Positions 8,675-17,986 of a stretch of 64,000 nucleotides of DNA are shown piece by piece. The notes under the pieces were generated by a model that did not search any database, had not been told where the DNA came from, and saw nothing but the letters and a program-made list of their open reading frames with translations. Source of the DNA: an uncultured Lachnospiraceae bacterium (lineage in GTDB: Bacteria > Bacillota > Clostridia > Lachnospirales > Lachnospiraceae); NCBI GenBank assembly GCA_959022495.1, contig CAUEYX010000005.1, positions 62,001 to 126,000 of the forward strand, given 5' to 3'. A program made the position numbers and the translations under genes. Within the stretch, counting starts at the first letter, position 1. Each line of letters begins with the position of its first letter.

Positions 8675-8910
8675 AACAGAGCTCGTGTTATATCTTATAC
8701 TATTGTGAATTGTGCATAAAAAATATAAAATTTTTATAAAAATATTGACAAATTCTCTCTTTGTTATAAACTATTATTTGAGACAGCATGTGTTACGTTT
8801 AAATTAATTACCTGATAATAATTTGTTTCAAAAGTATTTCGGGTTTGAGAATATTTCTCGTAAAAATGCATATATTAAATTGCCGGATAGTTCAGCATGG
8901 AGGAAAGAGA
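8675..8910. other. AT-rich intergenic region with a likely promoter
   Basis: The 236-bp gap between the kinase-like gene and the small ORF at 8911 is strongly AT-rich. It has a perfect TTGACA at 8745-8750 with TAAACT at 8767-8772 (16-bp spacer) as a weak -10. This would start transcription of the accessory module at 8911-13848 apart from the RiPP-like genes. No gene is supported inside the gap. Confidence 0.45.
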
Positions 8911-9084
8911 ATGGGTATTGGAAAAGAAGACAGAACCCGTATTATAGATACTTTTGCTGCGCAGGATCTGCAGCCTGAGAAGAAAAGTACAGATGAGATA
9001 GTGGTACAGAGGGCGGCAAAAGATGGGTTCAAGTTAGAGATCAGCCGAAGGATGCACGCGAAAAGAAAACGCTCGAAAGTTTGA
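8911..9084 (+). CDS. Small basic protein of unknown function, 57 aa
   Basis: ATG 8911 follows GGAGGAAAGAGA at 8899-8910. A longer frame starts at 8845 but lacks a ribosome site. The product begins MGIGKEDRTRIIDTFAAQD and ends in a very basic tail (RRMHAKRKRSKV). I recognise no family. It is followed at once by a strong terminator and then by the 1203-aa gene, so it could be a regulator or antitoxin-like partner of the module. That is speculation from position. Confidence 0.55.
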   Translation: MGIGKEDRTRIIDTFAAQDLQPEKKSTDEIVVQRAAKDGFKLEISRRMHAKRKRSKV

Positions 9085-9122
9085 AAGAAGTCTGATATGC
9101 CAGGTATTGGACTTCTTTTTAT
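9084..9122 (+). terminator. Rho-independent terminator after the 57-aa gene
   Basis: aaagaagtc (9084-9092) pairs with gacttcttt (9110-9118), then a T-rich run. It lies between the small gene and the 1203-aa gene, so expression of the large protein would need read-through or a hidden promoter. This suggests attenuation. Confidence 0.6.
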
Positions 9123-9149
9123 TTTTGTAAAAAACAAGGAGGAGAGAGT

Positions 9150-12100
9150 ATGAGTAAGAACAACGAAGAAGATGTCCGTCTGGTCACGCTGAAACGAAAG
9201 AATGTCGGAAAGCACAGCAGTATGGCAGACGGCAGCGCAAAAGAACCGGGGCAGCATTTTTTTGCCACAGACTACTTTGATATGATGACGGTTGTGAAGA
9301 AAAGCATGTCAGATGATTTTACGGAGATTATGGGTGTCTGCCAGACTGAAGAAACAGAACATGATGAAGTATCTGTCCAGAGTTTTGTATTATATGATGG
9401 GTCTGGTGAGAATCGGGGGACGAATCCATTTGATGTGGATTCAGAGAAGAAGAAAGAGGCGCCGTTTCTCAGTGTGATCCAGATCCATATTACGCCGGAA
9501 GTTCTGGTACATCTGAACCTGAAAGAGGGAGAGGAGCCGGCAGATATTTTTGCCGGGGATATTCAGCAGATCGTAGAGGATTACCAGCGTGTATCGGGAG
9601 AGAAAGAGTACTTTACCTGCGCTGTTTATCAGATGCTGTCAGCTGGGGATTTTGCAGTGGTTGTCAGGAGTAAACAGGCAAAGGATGCATTTGCTGTCTC
9701 TACGCGTATCCGTAAACGGACAGTTAATATACAAGATGGAAGCGCAAGTCTTGTTTTGTATAAGACATACACATTATTTACAATCGATGGGTGTATTATA
9801 GAGGTGTTTTCTGATGAGAATGAGGGAGATGAGACGCAAAAAGGGCAGTTTGTGCTCCGTGGAACCTATTCTAATCTGTATTGGAGCAGGAAGAACGCCG
9901 TAATTGCACAAATCGCCCGGAACGGCTGGGATAACAGCGAGATATTTGGACTGAATGGCAGATATGACTTTTCTGTACGGTTGGACGCGGAGGAATTTCG
10001 TGATATCTTTCCGCGATTAAAAAATTATAAATTTCCAGGTCAGAGTAAAAATATGAAACCTTTAAATGAAAACTGCGCTGATAAGGTGAAATACTTATGC
10101 TTTTTAATGGAAAACAACTACGTGTCCTATATGAATGAACGGTATCTTTTAGATGCGGATGATATACAGGATACAGAAGAGAGGAGTATATCTTCTATAC
10201 CGATAGTCCGCAGGGCGGATGAACGATTCCTGGATGAAAAAATAAGCGGCGGCTGCAAGGCGATAGACAGGAAATACCAACAAATGCGGAAGGAGATAGG
10301 GAATATCAAAGGGTATCGGAAAAACATGGGATACTATATGTCCCTGCTGGGCAAAATGATATGGCTCTGCCAGACGATAAACATCTCATCAGATACCCGT
10401 ATTTATGCGGTAGTTCTGCTGGAACAGCTGGATACAGTGCTGGCTTCATTAAACGTATACTGCCAGCTTCTTAGAATAGGCCGGGATAAAGCCGGGGATG
10501 TTGCTGAAGATGCCGCTATTCTGGATTTGATGAACGATTATTTGAGAGTATCCGTTTACACATTGGACTGCTATGCGAATTATATTAGAAATAACAATCT
10601 CCAGACAGTCCAGACACCGAATTATAATATAGAATCAAAGGTCAGCATGGAAAAGATACTGATCGGATACAGTCAATTTTTAAAACAGTTTATTGAAGCT
10701 TATCTGCAAGACAGAAAAGACGAAGAAAAAGGTACTGTTCTTAACACATATCTTCCAATCGTTGTCCCAGACCTTCAGGCGAAAGAAGTTTCTGTAGAAG
10801 TAATGTTCCAAGAAGGGAATGGGAGCATTTGGAAAGAAGAAGAGAAGATACGAAATGATGCAGGTAAAAACGGAAAGAAGTACCTGCTTGTGATTACAAC
10901 TCCTACACTTTATGAACTGAATAATACACAGAATCTTTCTATCTCACTTTTCCACGAAATCGCCCACCAGTTCCGTTATGAGAGCAGAGAGGAGAGAAAT
11001 GACACCCTGGTGAAATATATACTCGGCAGAGAATGTGGAAGAATCGCCCAGTCCATAATGGATACAGTCGATAAGGAGACGGACAGGCATACTTGTGATT
11101 CTATCTATAAACAGTTAAGGGGCAGTTTGAAAAAGAATTTTCTGGACTGCTTTTTTAAGGCGGACGGAAAGATGAACTATAAATTTCGGGAAGAGTCGCT
11201 GAAAAGTTTTCTACGATCCCTTAAAGATGAGTTCAAGGCCATTTTAAGAGAAAGAAATACAAGGCAGCAGATTGACAGGCTGTTTCGAAGGGTTATCATA
11301 AAAGTGCGTGAGTACATAAATGCAGAAGACAGATTGGCAGCTAAGGCACTGCGGTATCTAGACAGTCTGAAAGCACAGTGGATAGAGGCGCTGATCCGGA
11401 GGAAGGGAGAAGATGAGGTCAGGCGGTTAGAAGCAGAGCTTGCAAACTGTGCTTTTGCTGTTGTGTACTACTGCTTGGCGGAGAAAAGCGGGATAGAGGA
11501 GCTGGATCAGGGAGAGATTGAAGAATGGTGCCAAAAAGAACAGGACTGGAATGAATTATATAACGGCTGCATAGCTAAAAATGAGCTGCGGGATGCGCAT
11601 TCGTATTTCGCTGACTGGATCTACAGGTATGGGGCAGAGGATATGGTTCTGGAGGAAAATACGGTTAGAGAAACGGCTCTTGAAAGGAGCTTCCGGGAGC
11701 TGTGTGGCATCTGGAGGGAACAGACGGCTGCTTTGCAGGAGAAGTCGGATACCCTGGAAGATGATGTTTTGATCCAGTGGGCCGAGACCGGCAGGTATCT
11801 TGGGATCGACTGGGAACAGGAGGAGAATAAGAAGCGGTTTGAGTCGATTGTTCTGAAAAGCATGAATAAGATCGCTGACGCAGTGGCCCAGGATATTGAG
11901 CGGGCGGTGCTTTACTACAGGGAAGAGACGGCCGACATATTTATGAGCAGGGTACTGAGGCTGTCCCCTTTCGGGTACCTGAATATCCTCGCAGAAAATC
12001 TTCCGAACAATGAGGAGATTCTCGAAAAATATAAGGAGCGTATTATATATGTGATCTGCATTTTATATTGCACGGTAAAAACAGAAAAGGGCTGTGAGAT

Positions 12101-12761
12101 CAGCCGGGAGAAAGTCTGGGATGTCTGCACGCAGGTGATGAGAAAGATATGTGCAGATATCAGTGATATACTGGAAGAACATTGCGCGCAGGACAGCCCT
12201 TTTGAAGATTTGCGAAAACTCGCTGCTGAGGAAGATTCATTTGCCTGGAAATATGGAAATATCAGATGTTGGGAGAATATTGAAAATATTACAGAGTATC
12301 TGGTGAATCTGAACAAATATCTTGCGGGAGCTTTGAATTCGGAGCGCAGGGAAGCGGACGAAAAGGAGAAAAAAGAGAGTATCCGGCGTGCGGAGAGATA
12401 CATAACAAGATATATAACGATCGTTCGAATGATACAGGCCATTTTCGAAAGCGCAGACGAACATATCGGGAAACTGGATACATATGCAGAACTCAGAGAG
12501 GATATGTTCCGTGGCAGAGAACGGATCGGAAAGTTTCGGGACAATATGGATGAGGATGAAAATATCTGGATCAAGAAGATTATACAGTACTGCAATGCCC
12601 TAAAAGAGATGTTGGAAAGCCCATATAAGATTGGAGAAAAAGATAGAAAACAGGAATTTAACAGATTAAGCATTGATTTTTTTCTGTCAATGTATTATTT
12701 GAATAAAATGAACTGTGTGCAAGTGCTTAAGGAGGAAGGCTATGAAAATACAGACGTATAA
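9150..12761 (+). CDS. Large protein with HEIAH metallopeptidase-like motif, unknown family
   Basis: 1203 residues, ATG 9150 with AAGGAGGAGAG before it. I do not recognise the family. The first 300 residues look beta-rich and contain HFFATDYFDMMTVVKK. Residues 602-606 are HEIAH inside LSISLFHEIAHQFRYES, matching the HExxH zinc motif of metallopeptidases in a suitable hydrophobic-helix setting. A possible third ligand Glu lies downstream in GRECGRIAQ. The remainder is largely alpha-helical, charged and without membrane segments or signal peptide, so cytoplasmic. The gene overlaps the FRG-domain gene by 20 bp, so the two are co-translated. A conflict or antiphage role is inferred from size, pairing and insertion within another locus. 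Confidence 0.8.
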   Translation: MSKNNEEDVRLVTLKRKNVGKHSSMADGSAKEPGQHFFATDYFDMMTVVKKSMSDDFTEIMGVCQTEETEHDEVSVQSFVLYDGSGENRGTNPFDVDSEKKKEAPFLSVIQIHITPEVLVHLNLKEGEEPADIFAGDIQQIVEDYQRVSGEKEYFTCAVYQMLSAGDFAVVVRSKQAKDAFAVSTRIRKRTVNIQDGSASLVLYKTYTLFTIDGCIIEVFSDENEGDETQKGQFVLRGTYSNLYWSRKNAVIAQIARNGWDNSEIFGLNGRYDFSVRLDAEEFRDIFPRLKNYKFPGQSKNMKPLNENCADKVKYLCFLMENNYVSYMNERYLLDADDIQDTEERSISSIPIVRRADERFLDEKISGGCKAIDRKYQQMRKEIGNIKGYRKNMGYYMSLLGKMIWLCQTINISSDTRIYAVVLLEQLDTVLASLNVYCQLLRIGRDKAGDVAEDAAILDLMNDYLRVSVYTLDCYANYIRNNNLQTVQTPNYNIESKVSMEKILIGYSQFLKQFIEAYLQDRKDEEKGTVLNTYLPIVVPDLQAKEVSVEVMFQEGNGSIWKEEEKIRNDAGKNGKKYLLVITTPTLYELNNTQNLSISLFHEIAHQFRYESREERNDTLVKYILGRECGRIAQSIMDTVDKETDRHTCDSIYKQLRGSLKKNFLDCFFKADGKMNYKFREESLKSFLRSLKDEFKAILRERNTRQQIDRLFRRVIIKVREYINAEDRLAAKALRYLDSLKAQWIEALIRRKGEDEVRRLEAELANCAFAVVYYCLAEKSGIEELDQGEIEEWCQKEQDWNELYNGCIAKNELRDAHSYFADWIYRYGAEDMVLEENTVRETALERSFRELCGIWREQTAALQEKSDTLEDDVLIQWAETGRYLGIDWEQEENKKRFESIVLKSMNKIADAVAQDIERAVLYYREETADIFMSRVLRLSPFGYLNILAENLPNNEEILEKYKERIIYVICILYCTVKTEKGCEISREKVWDVCTQVMRKICADISDILEEHCAQDSPFEDLRKLAAEEDSFAWKYGNIRCWENIENITEYLVNLNKYLAGALNSERREADEKEKKESIRRAERYITRYITIVRMIQAIFESADEHIGKLDTYAELREDMFRGRERIGKFRDNMDEDENIWIKKIIQYCNALKEMLESPYKIGEKDRKQEFNRLSIDFFLSMYYLNKMNCVQVLKEEGYENTDV

Positions 12762-13848
12762 TGCGGGAAGCCTGGGAGAATATGTAAACTGTGTAGAAAA
12801 GATAGCCCGGGACTATTGTGCAGATCAGTGGAAAACGAGACCGCCTGTTCTGTGGTTCAGAGGCCAGAACAAAGTTACCTATTCTCTGATCCCATCTTTG
12901 TATCGGAGCGGGCCGCAGATAGAAACGACTCCGGAATATGACGAAGCGTATACGAAGCTGCATTATGCCGGAGATATCCGGATGCAGCACTATATGGCCA
13001 AAAATTTCCACTTGCTAAAAGCGCAGCCGTCGGCAAAAATAGAATGGCTGGAAGTGATGCAGCACCATGGGATAAAAACAAGACTTCTTGACTGGTCAGA
13101 ATCAGCGGTCCATTCTCTTCTGTTTGCGCTGGAAAGTTTCTTTGACGGAAAGAATTATGATGCGTCATACAGACAACAGTGTACCCCCTGTGTGTGGGTA
13201 TTAAACCCTGGAAAAATGAACAGACTGATTTTTGAGAAAATCCGACAAAAAATGGCAGGAGGAGAAGAGAAAAAAGATGGGCTGTATAAACAGCTCAAAG
13301 CGGATTTCAAACTGGAAAAAGACGAGGTAGAAAAACTTTTTCGCGAATATGGAGAATTTGCCAAATATATGGAGACAGATGGAACCAGCCATATTGACTA
13401 TATTATAAATTTGAGTAAAATAAATGAAGAGCTGCTGAGGGAGAGAGAAAGTGTCAGGAAGCTGCTAGAAGAAGGGACAGCATTAAACCCTTATTATTAT
13501 GTATTATCCAGGATATATTCGGACGGGCTTCTTATGAAAGACAGAACGCTTCCTCCGCTGGCTATTGTGAATGCGTATCATTCAGAAAGGATAAAAGCCC
13601 AGAAGGGTGTTTTTACAGTTTACCCTTACTATATGGATCGCGAGAATGATAAGGAGTTAAGGAAAATGGGGATAACTCCGGAGGCAATGGAACATAATGA
13701 AATCGTGCAGAAATGCCTGCATAAAATTGTCTTATCTTCTCCGCAAAAAATAGCATACGAACTGCTGGCATGCGGTATCAATACAAGCTGGCTGTATCCG
13801 GAAATGCCGATTATTGCAAATGAGATTGAGAACAGGGAAATACTTTGA
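12742..13848 (+). CDS. FRG-domain protein paired with the HEIAH protein
   Basis: 368 residues from ATG 12742, with AAGGAGGAAGG at 12729-12739 inside the end of the preceding gene. The FRG domain (named for its Phe-Arg-Gly) is explicit: LWFRGQ at about residues 37-42, SLIPSLYR, then MQHHGIKTRLLDWSES at 106-121, and later PPLAIVNAYHSERIKAQKGVF. The biochemical role of FRG domains is unknown, but they recur in mobile and defence-associated genes. Overlap with the 1203-aa gene argues that the two products act together. A 55-bp gap separates it from the ABC exporter, which may belong to the RiPP-like locus instead. Confidence 0.88.
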   Translation: MKIQTYNAGSLGEYVNCVEKIARDYCADQWKTRPPVLWFRGQNKVTYSLIPSLYRSGPQIETTPEYDEAYTKLHYAGDIRMQHYMAKNFHLLKAQPSAKIEWLEVMQHHGIKTRLLDWSESAVHSLLFALESFFDGKNYDASYRQQCTPCVWVLNPGKMNRLIFEKIRQKMAGGEEKKDGLYKQLKADFKLEKDEVEKLFREYGEFAKYMETDGTSHIDYIINLSKINEELLRERESVRKLLEEGTALNPYYYVLSRIYSDGLLMKDRTLPPLAIVNAYHSERIKAQKGVFTVYPYYMDRENDKELRKMGITPEAMEHNEIVQKCLHKIVLSSPQKIAYELLACGINTSWLYPEMPIIANEIENREIL

Positions 13849-13903
13849 AAAGAAATATTTGCTGGAAAAAGGATAGAGATTCAAGGAGAAAGGAGCGTAA
13901 ATT

Positions 13904-15694
13904 ATGGACGAAGAAAATCAGAACCAAAATAAAAATCCGGCCTTTGAATCTCTGGATATCCTCATATCCAGATGGAAGGACGGCACTTTCGCGGAGATCA
14001 TAGACGACTGGAAATGGATCTTCAGTTACAGCGCGCGCTACAAAGGCGCGATTGCCTTCTATGTGATCCTGGGAATTTTCAGCACCTCGATGGGGCTGGT
14101 CAGCAGTGTGGCGGGCAAATATATGATTGATATTATTACGGGACATGATTCCAGCAGACTGTGGGTTATGGTGGCTGTGATGATCGGGAGCACGGTGTTC
14201 AGCCTTGTGTTTGGAAGCATTATCAGCCGGATCACAGCCAAGCTGAGTATCGACATTAATAATGACATTCAGGCGGACATTTTCGATAAGATTGTGGACG
14301 CGGACTGGCTGTCCCTGAACCAGTATTCCAACGGGGACATCCTGAACCGGTTTAACGGCGATATCGGAACGGTCAGCAGCAATGCCATCAGCTGGCTTCC
14401 TACGATTATAATAGCGGTGTATAATTTTATCGCCACATTCTTTGTGATCCTGCACTATGACTGGATCATGGCGGTGATCGCGCTGGCAAGCGCCCCATTT
14501 ATGCTGCTCATGTCCCGCTTCGTGATCAGAAAGCAGAGGGATTACAGCAAGAAGGTGAGGGAAATGAGCTCTGACCTGATGACCTTTGAAGTGGAGGCGA
14601 TCTATAATTTCGACACCATTAAGTCCTTCGGTATCGCGCCCCACTATAGTAAAAAGATGCGCTGGTGGCAGGAAAAGTTCCGGGATATCAGCCTGAAATA
14701 TAACCTGTTCAGTATTAAGACCAATATTTTGATGTCCATTATGGGCACCCTGGTACAGTTCCTGGCATTCGGATACTGTTTGTTCCGCCTGTGGAGCAAC
14801 GATATTACGTACGGGACCATGACTCTGTTTCTTCAGCAGAGAAGCAAGCTGTCCTCCGCGTTCAGCAATGTGGTTTCTATTATTCCGTCCTTTCTCAATA
14901 GTTCCGTGTCCGCGCACCGCATCCGGGAGCTGGTCCAGCTGCCAAGGGAAGTACATATTCCGGAGAGCGGCGAGATGGACAAGTACGCGGAAGAAGGATT
15001 CCGGGTGCGGATGGAGGATGTGAACTTCTCTTATGTGGACGGGAACCGGGTGATTACGGAGTCCGCGTTTCAGGCAGACCCGGGAGAGATCGTGGCGCTG
15101 GTGGGACCTTCCGGAGAGGGGAAGACGACAATGATCCGCCTGATTCTCGGGCTGGTACGCCCCCAGGACGGCGGTGTGAAACTGTATGCCTCAGACGGCA
15201 GGAGCATTGAGATGAACGCGGAGACGCGGCATCTGTTTGCCTATGTCCCGCAGGGGAACACCATCATCTCCGGCACCATTGCGGAGAACATGCGCATGGT
15301 GAAAGAAGATGCCACAGACGAGGAGATCATCGACGCTCTGAAGACCGCCTGCGCGTGGGATTTCGTGGAGCGGCTGCCGGATACCATCAACAGCAATGTG
15401 GGAGAGCGCGGCCGCGGGCTTTCAGAAGGGCAGGCACAGCGAATCGCGATCGCCAGGGCGGTATTGAGAGACGCTCCGGTCCTTCTTCTGGACGAGGCGA
15501 CCTCAGCTCTTGACGTAACTACGGAGCGCACGGTGCTGCGCAGCATTGTGAAGCAGCATCCCAATAAAACATGCATTGTCACAACCCACCGTCCCAGTGT
15601 GCTGAATCTCTGCCAGAGGGTGTACCGGGTTATGGAAACGCATGTGACGGAGCTTGGCGAAGAAGAATCCAGCCGCATGGCTATGGATTTCTGA
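13904..15694 (+). CDS. ABC exporter, fused membrane and ATPase domains
   Basis: 596 residues. The N-terminal half is a six-helix type I exporter membrane domain (about 45-330). The C-terminal half is the ATPase: Walker A GPSGEGKTT, signature LSEGQAQRIAIARA, Walker B VLLLDEATSALD and switch His in TTHRPS. There is no C39 peptidase domain, so it does not trim leaders itself. A signal-peptidase-like protein follows 60 bp later. With the PqqD/radical SAM genes upstream, export of the modified peptide is the likeliest job, although the accessory module lies between. Confidence 0.9.
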   Translation: MDEENQNQNKNPAFESLDILISRWKDGTFAEIIDDWKWIFSYSARYKGAIAFYVILGIFSTSMGLVSSVAGKYMIDIITGHDSSRLWVMVAVMIGSTVFSLVFGSIISRITAKLSIDINNDIQADIFDKIVDADWLSLNQYSNGDILNRFNGDIGTVSSNAISWLPTIIIAVYNFIATFFVILHYDWIMAVIALASAPFMLLMSRFVIRKQRDYSKKVREMSSDLMTFEVEAIYNFDTIKSFGIAPHYSKKMRWWQEKFRDISLKYNLFSIKTNILMSIMGTLVQFLAFGYCLFRLWSNDITYGTMTLFLQQRSKLSSAFSNVVSIIPSFLNSSVSAHRIRELVQLPREVHIPESGEMDKYAEEGFRVRMEDVNFSYVDGNRVITESAFQADPGEIVALVGPSGEGKTTMIRLILGLVRPQDGGVKLYASDGRSIEMNAETRHLFAYVPQGNTIISGTIAENMRMVKEDATDEEIIDALKTACAWDFVERLPDTINSNVGERGRGLSEGQAQRIAIARAVLRDAPVLLLDEATSALDVTTERTVLRSIVKQHPNKTCIVTTHRPSVLNLCQRVYRVMETHVTELGEEESSRMAMDF

Positions 15695-15754
15695 CAGGAA
15701 AAGTCCGGCATCCATATCCGGAAGGCAGCCGCGGGCCGGCGGACAGGAGGAAAT

Positions 15755-16216
15755 ATGCAGATAAAGCAGGTTGATACGAGAGAATATGTGTCCGTCCTGC
15801 GGGATATCGCGGAGGAAGGGAAGGTTGTGTCCATGCTGATCGCTGGAAGCAGCATGGCGCCTTTTCTCTGCCATAACCGGGACTATATTTATTTTACAAA
15901 ACCGGACAGAGAGCCGCGCAGGGGGGATATGGTATTCTATCAGCGGGACAGCGGACAGTATGTGATGCACCGTGTATATAAGGTAAAGCCGGACGGGTTC
16001 TATATGGTAGGGGATGGACAGACTCAGATTGAAGGTCCCCTGCGCCGGAACCAGATATTCGCTCTGATTATACAGGTGAAACGGAAAGGGAAGCTGATCT
16101 GTCCGGGAGATTTCTGGTGGGAATTTTTCGAGCATGTATGGATCAGGATCGTGCCCCTGCGCGGAGCGGTGACAGCATTGTACGGTATTTTCGCGGGAAA
16201 GAGGCGGCGGAGCTGA
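15755..16216 (+). CDS. S24/S26-family signal-peptidase-like protein
   Basis: 153 residues. Key segment AGSSMAPFL has the catalytic Ser followed by Met, as in type I signal peptidases and LexA-like S24/S26 members. GDMVFYQRDSGQYVMHRV and GFYMVGDGQ correspond to the conserved beta strands, with the basic partner probably in the HRVYKVK region. There is no clear N-terminal membrane anchor. Proteins of this size recur in Firmicutes RiPP clusters beside radical SAM and HPr-kinase-like genes, where they may cut leader peptides. GGAGGA precedes the ATG. Confidence 0.8.
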   Translation: MQIKQVDTREYVSVLRDIAEEGKVVSMLIAGSSMAPFLCHNRDYIYFTKPDREPRRGDMVFYQRDSGQYVMHRVYKVKPDGFYMVGDGQTQIEGPLRRNQIFALIIQVKRKGKLICPGDFWWEFFEHVWIRIVPLRGAVTALYGIFAGKRRRS

Positions 16217-16255
16217 GCTTTGGCGGTGAAATATGTGGAAATCATGGATAAGGTG

Positions 16256-16284
16256 TTCACAGTGATAGGAAAACGTGGTATAAT
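16256..16284 (+). promoter_or_regulatory. Strong promoter of the capsule regulatory genes
   Basis: TTCACA at 16256-16261, exact 17-bp spacer, TATAAT at 16279-16284 with an extended -10 TGG just before it. It lies in the 119-bp gap before the CpsB-type phosphatase and most likely drives 16336-21974. Confidence 0.7.
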
Positions 16285-16335
16285 CTCACCTTGTAATTGG
16301 AGCCTGCATTTAACCTGCATGAAAAGGATAGATAA

Positions 16336-17115
16336 ATGATCGATATACATACGCATATACTTCCGGAACTGGACGACGGCGCGCGGGATATTTATGACAG
16401 TATCGAGATGGCGGAGCTGGCATACGAAAACGGGACAAAAGTGATCGTGGCGACGCCCCACTGTAATATACCCGGGCTGTACGGCAACTATTTCGGAAAA
16501 GAATATACCCGGATCTTCCAGGAAACAAAGAATATCTTAAAAAGGGAGGTGCCGGGGATTACGCTGCTGGCGGGCATGGAAGTATTTACGACAGAGGAAG
16601 TGCCGCGGCTTCTGACAGAGGGGAAGATATTCCCGCTTAACCGCACAAGATATGTGCTTATGGAGTTTGATTTCCGTGAGGACCCGGCTTTTGCCGACAG
16701 GATGCTGAAACGGGTGCGGGAAGTCAGGGCCGTGCCGGTGGTGGCTCACGCGGAGCGGTACGAGTTTGTCCAGGATGACCCGGAGATCGTGTACCGGTGG
16801 AAACAGGCGGGATATGAGATCCAGATCAATAAGGGGAGCTTCATGGGGAGATTCGGGCGGCGCGCCAGAGACGCGGCCTATGAGCTGCTCAATCACAATC
16901 TGGTCACGGTGGCTGCCAGTGACGCCCACAGTCCGATCCAGCGGACGACGTGTATGGCAGACGCCTATGACGCTCTTTCGGATGAGTACCCCGGAGAATA
17001 TCTGGATGTACTGTTTCGTACGAATCCGCAGAGGATATGTAACGGAGAGAAGACAGTGCAGTTTCAGGAGATTCCATTTCGACAATCATACGGCTGGAAG
17101 GAGAAGGTAGAATGA
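16336..17115 (+). CDS. CpsB/YwqE-type tyrosine-protein phosphatase (PHP fold)
   Basis: 259 residues. MIDIHTHILPELDDGA carries the first metal-binding HxH of the PHP fold. Later ligands are in VATPHCN, AGMEVF, VAHAERYE and ASDAHS. In Gram-positive capsule loci this manganese-dependent enzyme dephosphorylates the tyrosine kinase that controls chain length. The matching kinases follow at 17987 and 19438. It overlaps the next gene by ATGA, so it is translationally coupled. Confidence 0.93.
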   Translation: MIDIHTHILPELDDGARDIYDSIEMAELAYENGTKVIVATPHCNIPGLYGNYFGKEYTRIFQETKNILKREVPGITLLAGMEVFTTEEVPRLLTEGKIFPLNRTRYVLMEFDFREDPAFADRMLKRVREVRAVPVVAHAERYEFVQDDPEIVYRWKQAGYEIQINKGSFMGRFGRRARDAAYELLNHNLVTVAASDAHSPIQRTTCMADAYDALSDEYPGEYLDVLFRTNPQRICNGEKTVQFQEIPFRQSYGWKEKVE

Positions 17116-17981
17116 GAAGGCTGAGAACGGCGGTGACTGCGCTTTTTGTGCTGTCATTAATTGCATTTGCCGCATTTCATATCGTCGACAGACTGACAGA
17201 AGATCATACACCCCCGGTTATCACCTGTGCGGATGACACGGTTTCTGTCAGCGTGGCAGATGATGAATCCATGCTTCTGCAGGGAATGGCCGCGGAGGAT
17301 AACAGGGATGGAGACCTGACAGATTCGATCAGGGTCTCATCCATGTCGAACTTTACGGAACCAGGGACTCGTACGGTTAACTATGTCGTGTTTGACAGTG
17401 CCAACCAGGCGGCCAGCTATACGAGGACTCTGCAGTATACGGATTATACATCGCCGAAGATTATGATGTCAGCCCCGCTCCGTTTCAGTCTGGATGATAT
17501 GGGCGAGGTAAACCTGACAGAAAACATGACCGTGGAGGACTGCCTTGACGGGGATATCCGGCAGCAGATCCGCGCCACTTACAGTGACAGCTCCTATATT
17601 TCCGGCGCGGGGGATTACCCGGTACAGGTGCAGGTGAGCAACAGCGCCGGGGATACCTGTTCTGTCGCCTTGACGGTGACCGTGACGGATCCGGATGACC
17701 CACTTGAACGTGACAAATATTATCCGGTCCTGTCTCAGTACATTGTTTATACGGATGTGGGACAGGAGCTGGATCTGGGTTCCTTCGTTATAGGGCTGGA
17801 GAGAAACGGGAGCGAGTACTTTTTTGACCGGGACGCGGACCGGCTCCCGGCAGGCCGGGAGAGTGTCGGGGTATCCGGTGATGTGGATTACCAGGCCGCT
17901 GGGAGCTATATCGTGAATTATCAGTTCACAACAGAGGACGGCGTAACGGCAGTGACAAAATTGACAGTAGTAGTGGGGTAG
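17112..17981 (+). CDS. Membrane-anchored Ig-like domain protein of the capsule locus
   Basis: 289 residues. An N-terminal hydrophobic segment (about 5-25) serves as signal anchor and the rest should be outside the cell. Two Ig-like modules each start with a DGD turn motif (DNRDGDLTDSI near residue 60 and DCLDGDIRQQI near 145), preceded by TPPVI or TSPKI, as in DUF5011/HYR-like surface modules. A third beta-rich part with ADRLPAGR follows. It is inserted between phosphatase and kinase genes by a 4-bp overlap and a 5-bp gap, so it is probably part of the polymer export or attachment machinery. Exact role unknown. Confidence 0.75.
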   Translation: MRRLRTAVTALFVLSLIAFAAFHIVDRLTEDHTPPVITCADDTVSVSVADDESMLLQGMAAEDNRDGDLTDSIRVSSMSNFTEPGTRTVNYVVFDSANQAASYTRTLQYTDYTSPKIMMSAPLRFSLDDMGEVNLTENMTVEDCLDGDIRQQIRATYSDSSYISGAGDYPVQVQVSNSAGDTCSVALTVTVTDPDDPLERDKYYPVLSQYIVYTDVGQELDLGSFVIGLERNGSEYFFDRDADRLPAGRESVGVSGDVDYQAAGSYIVNYQFTTEDGVTAVTKLTVVVG

Positions 17982-17986
17982 CGCGG

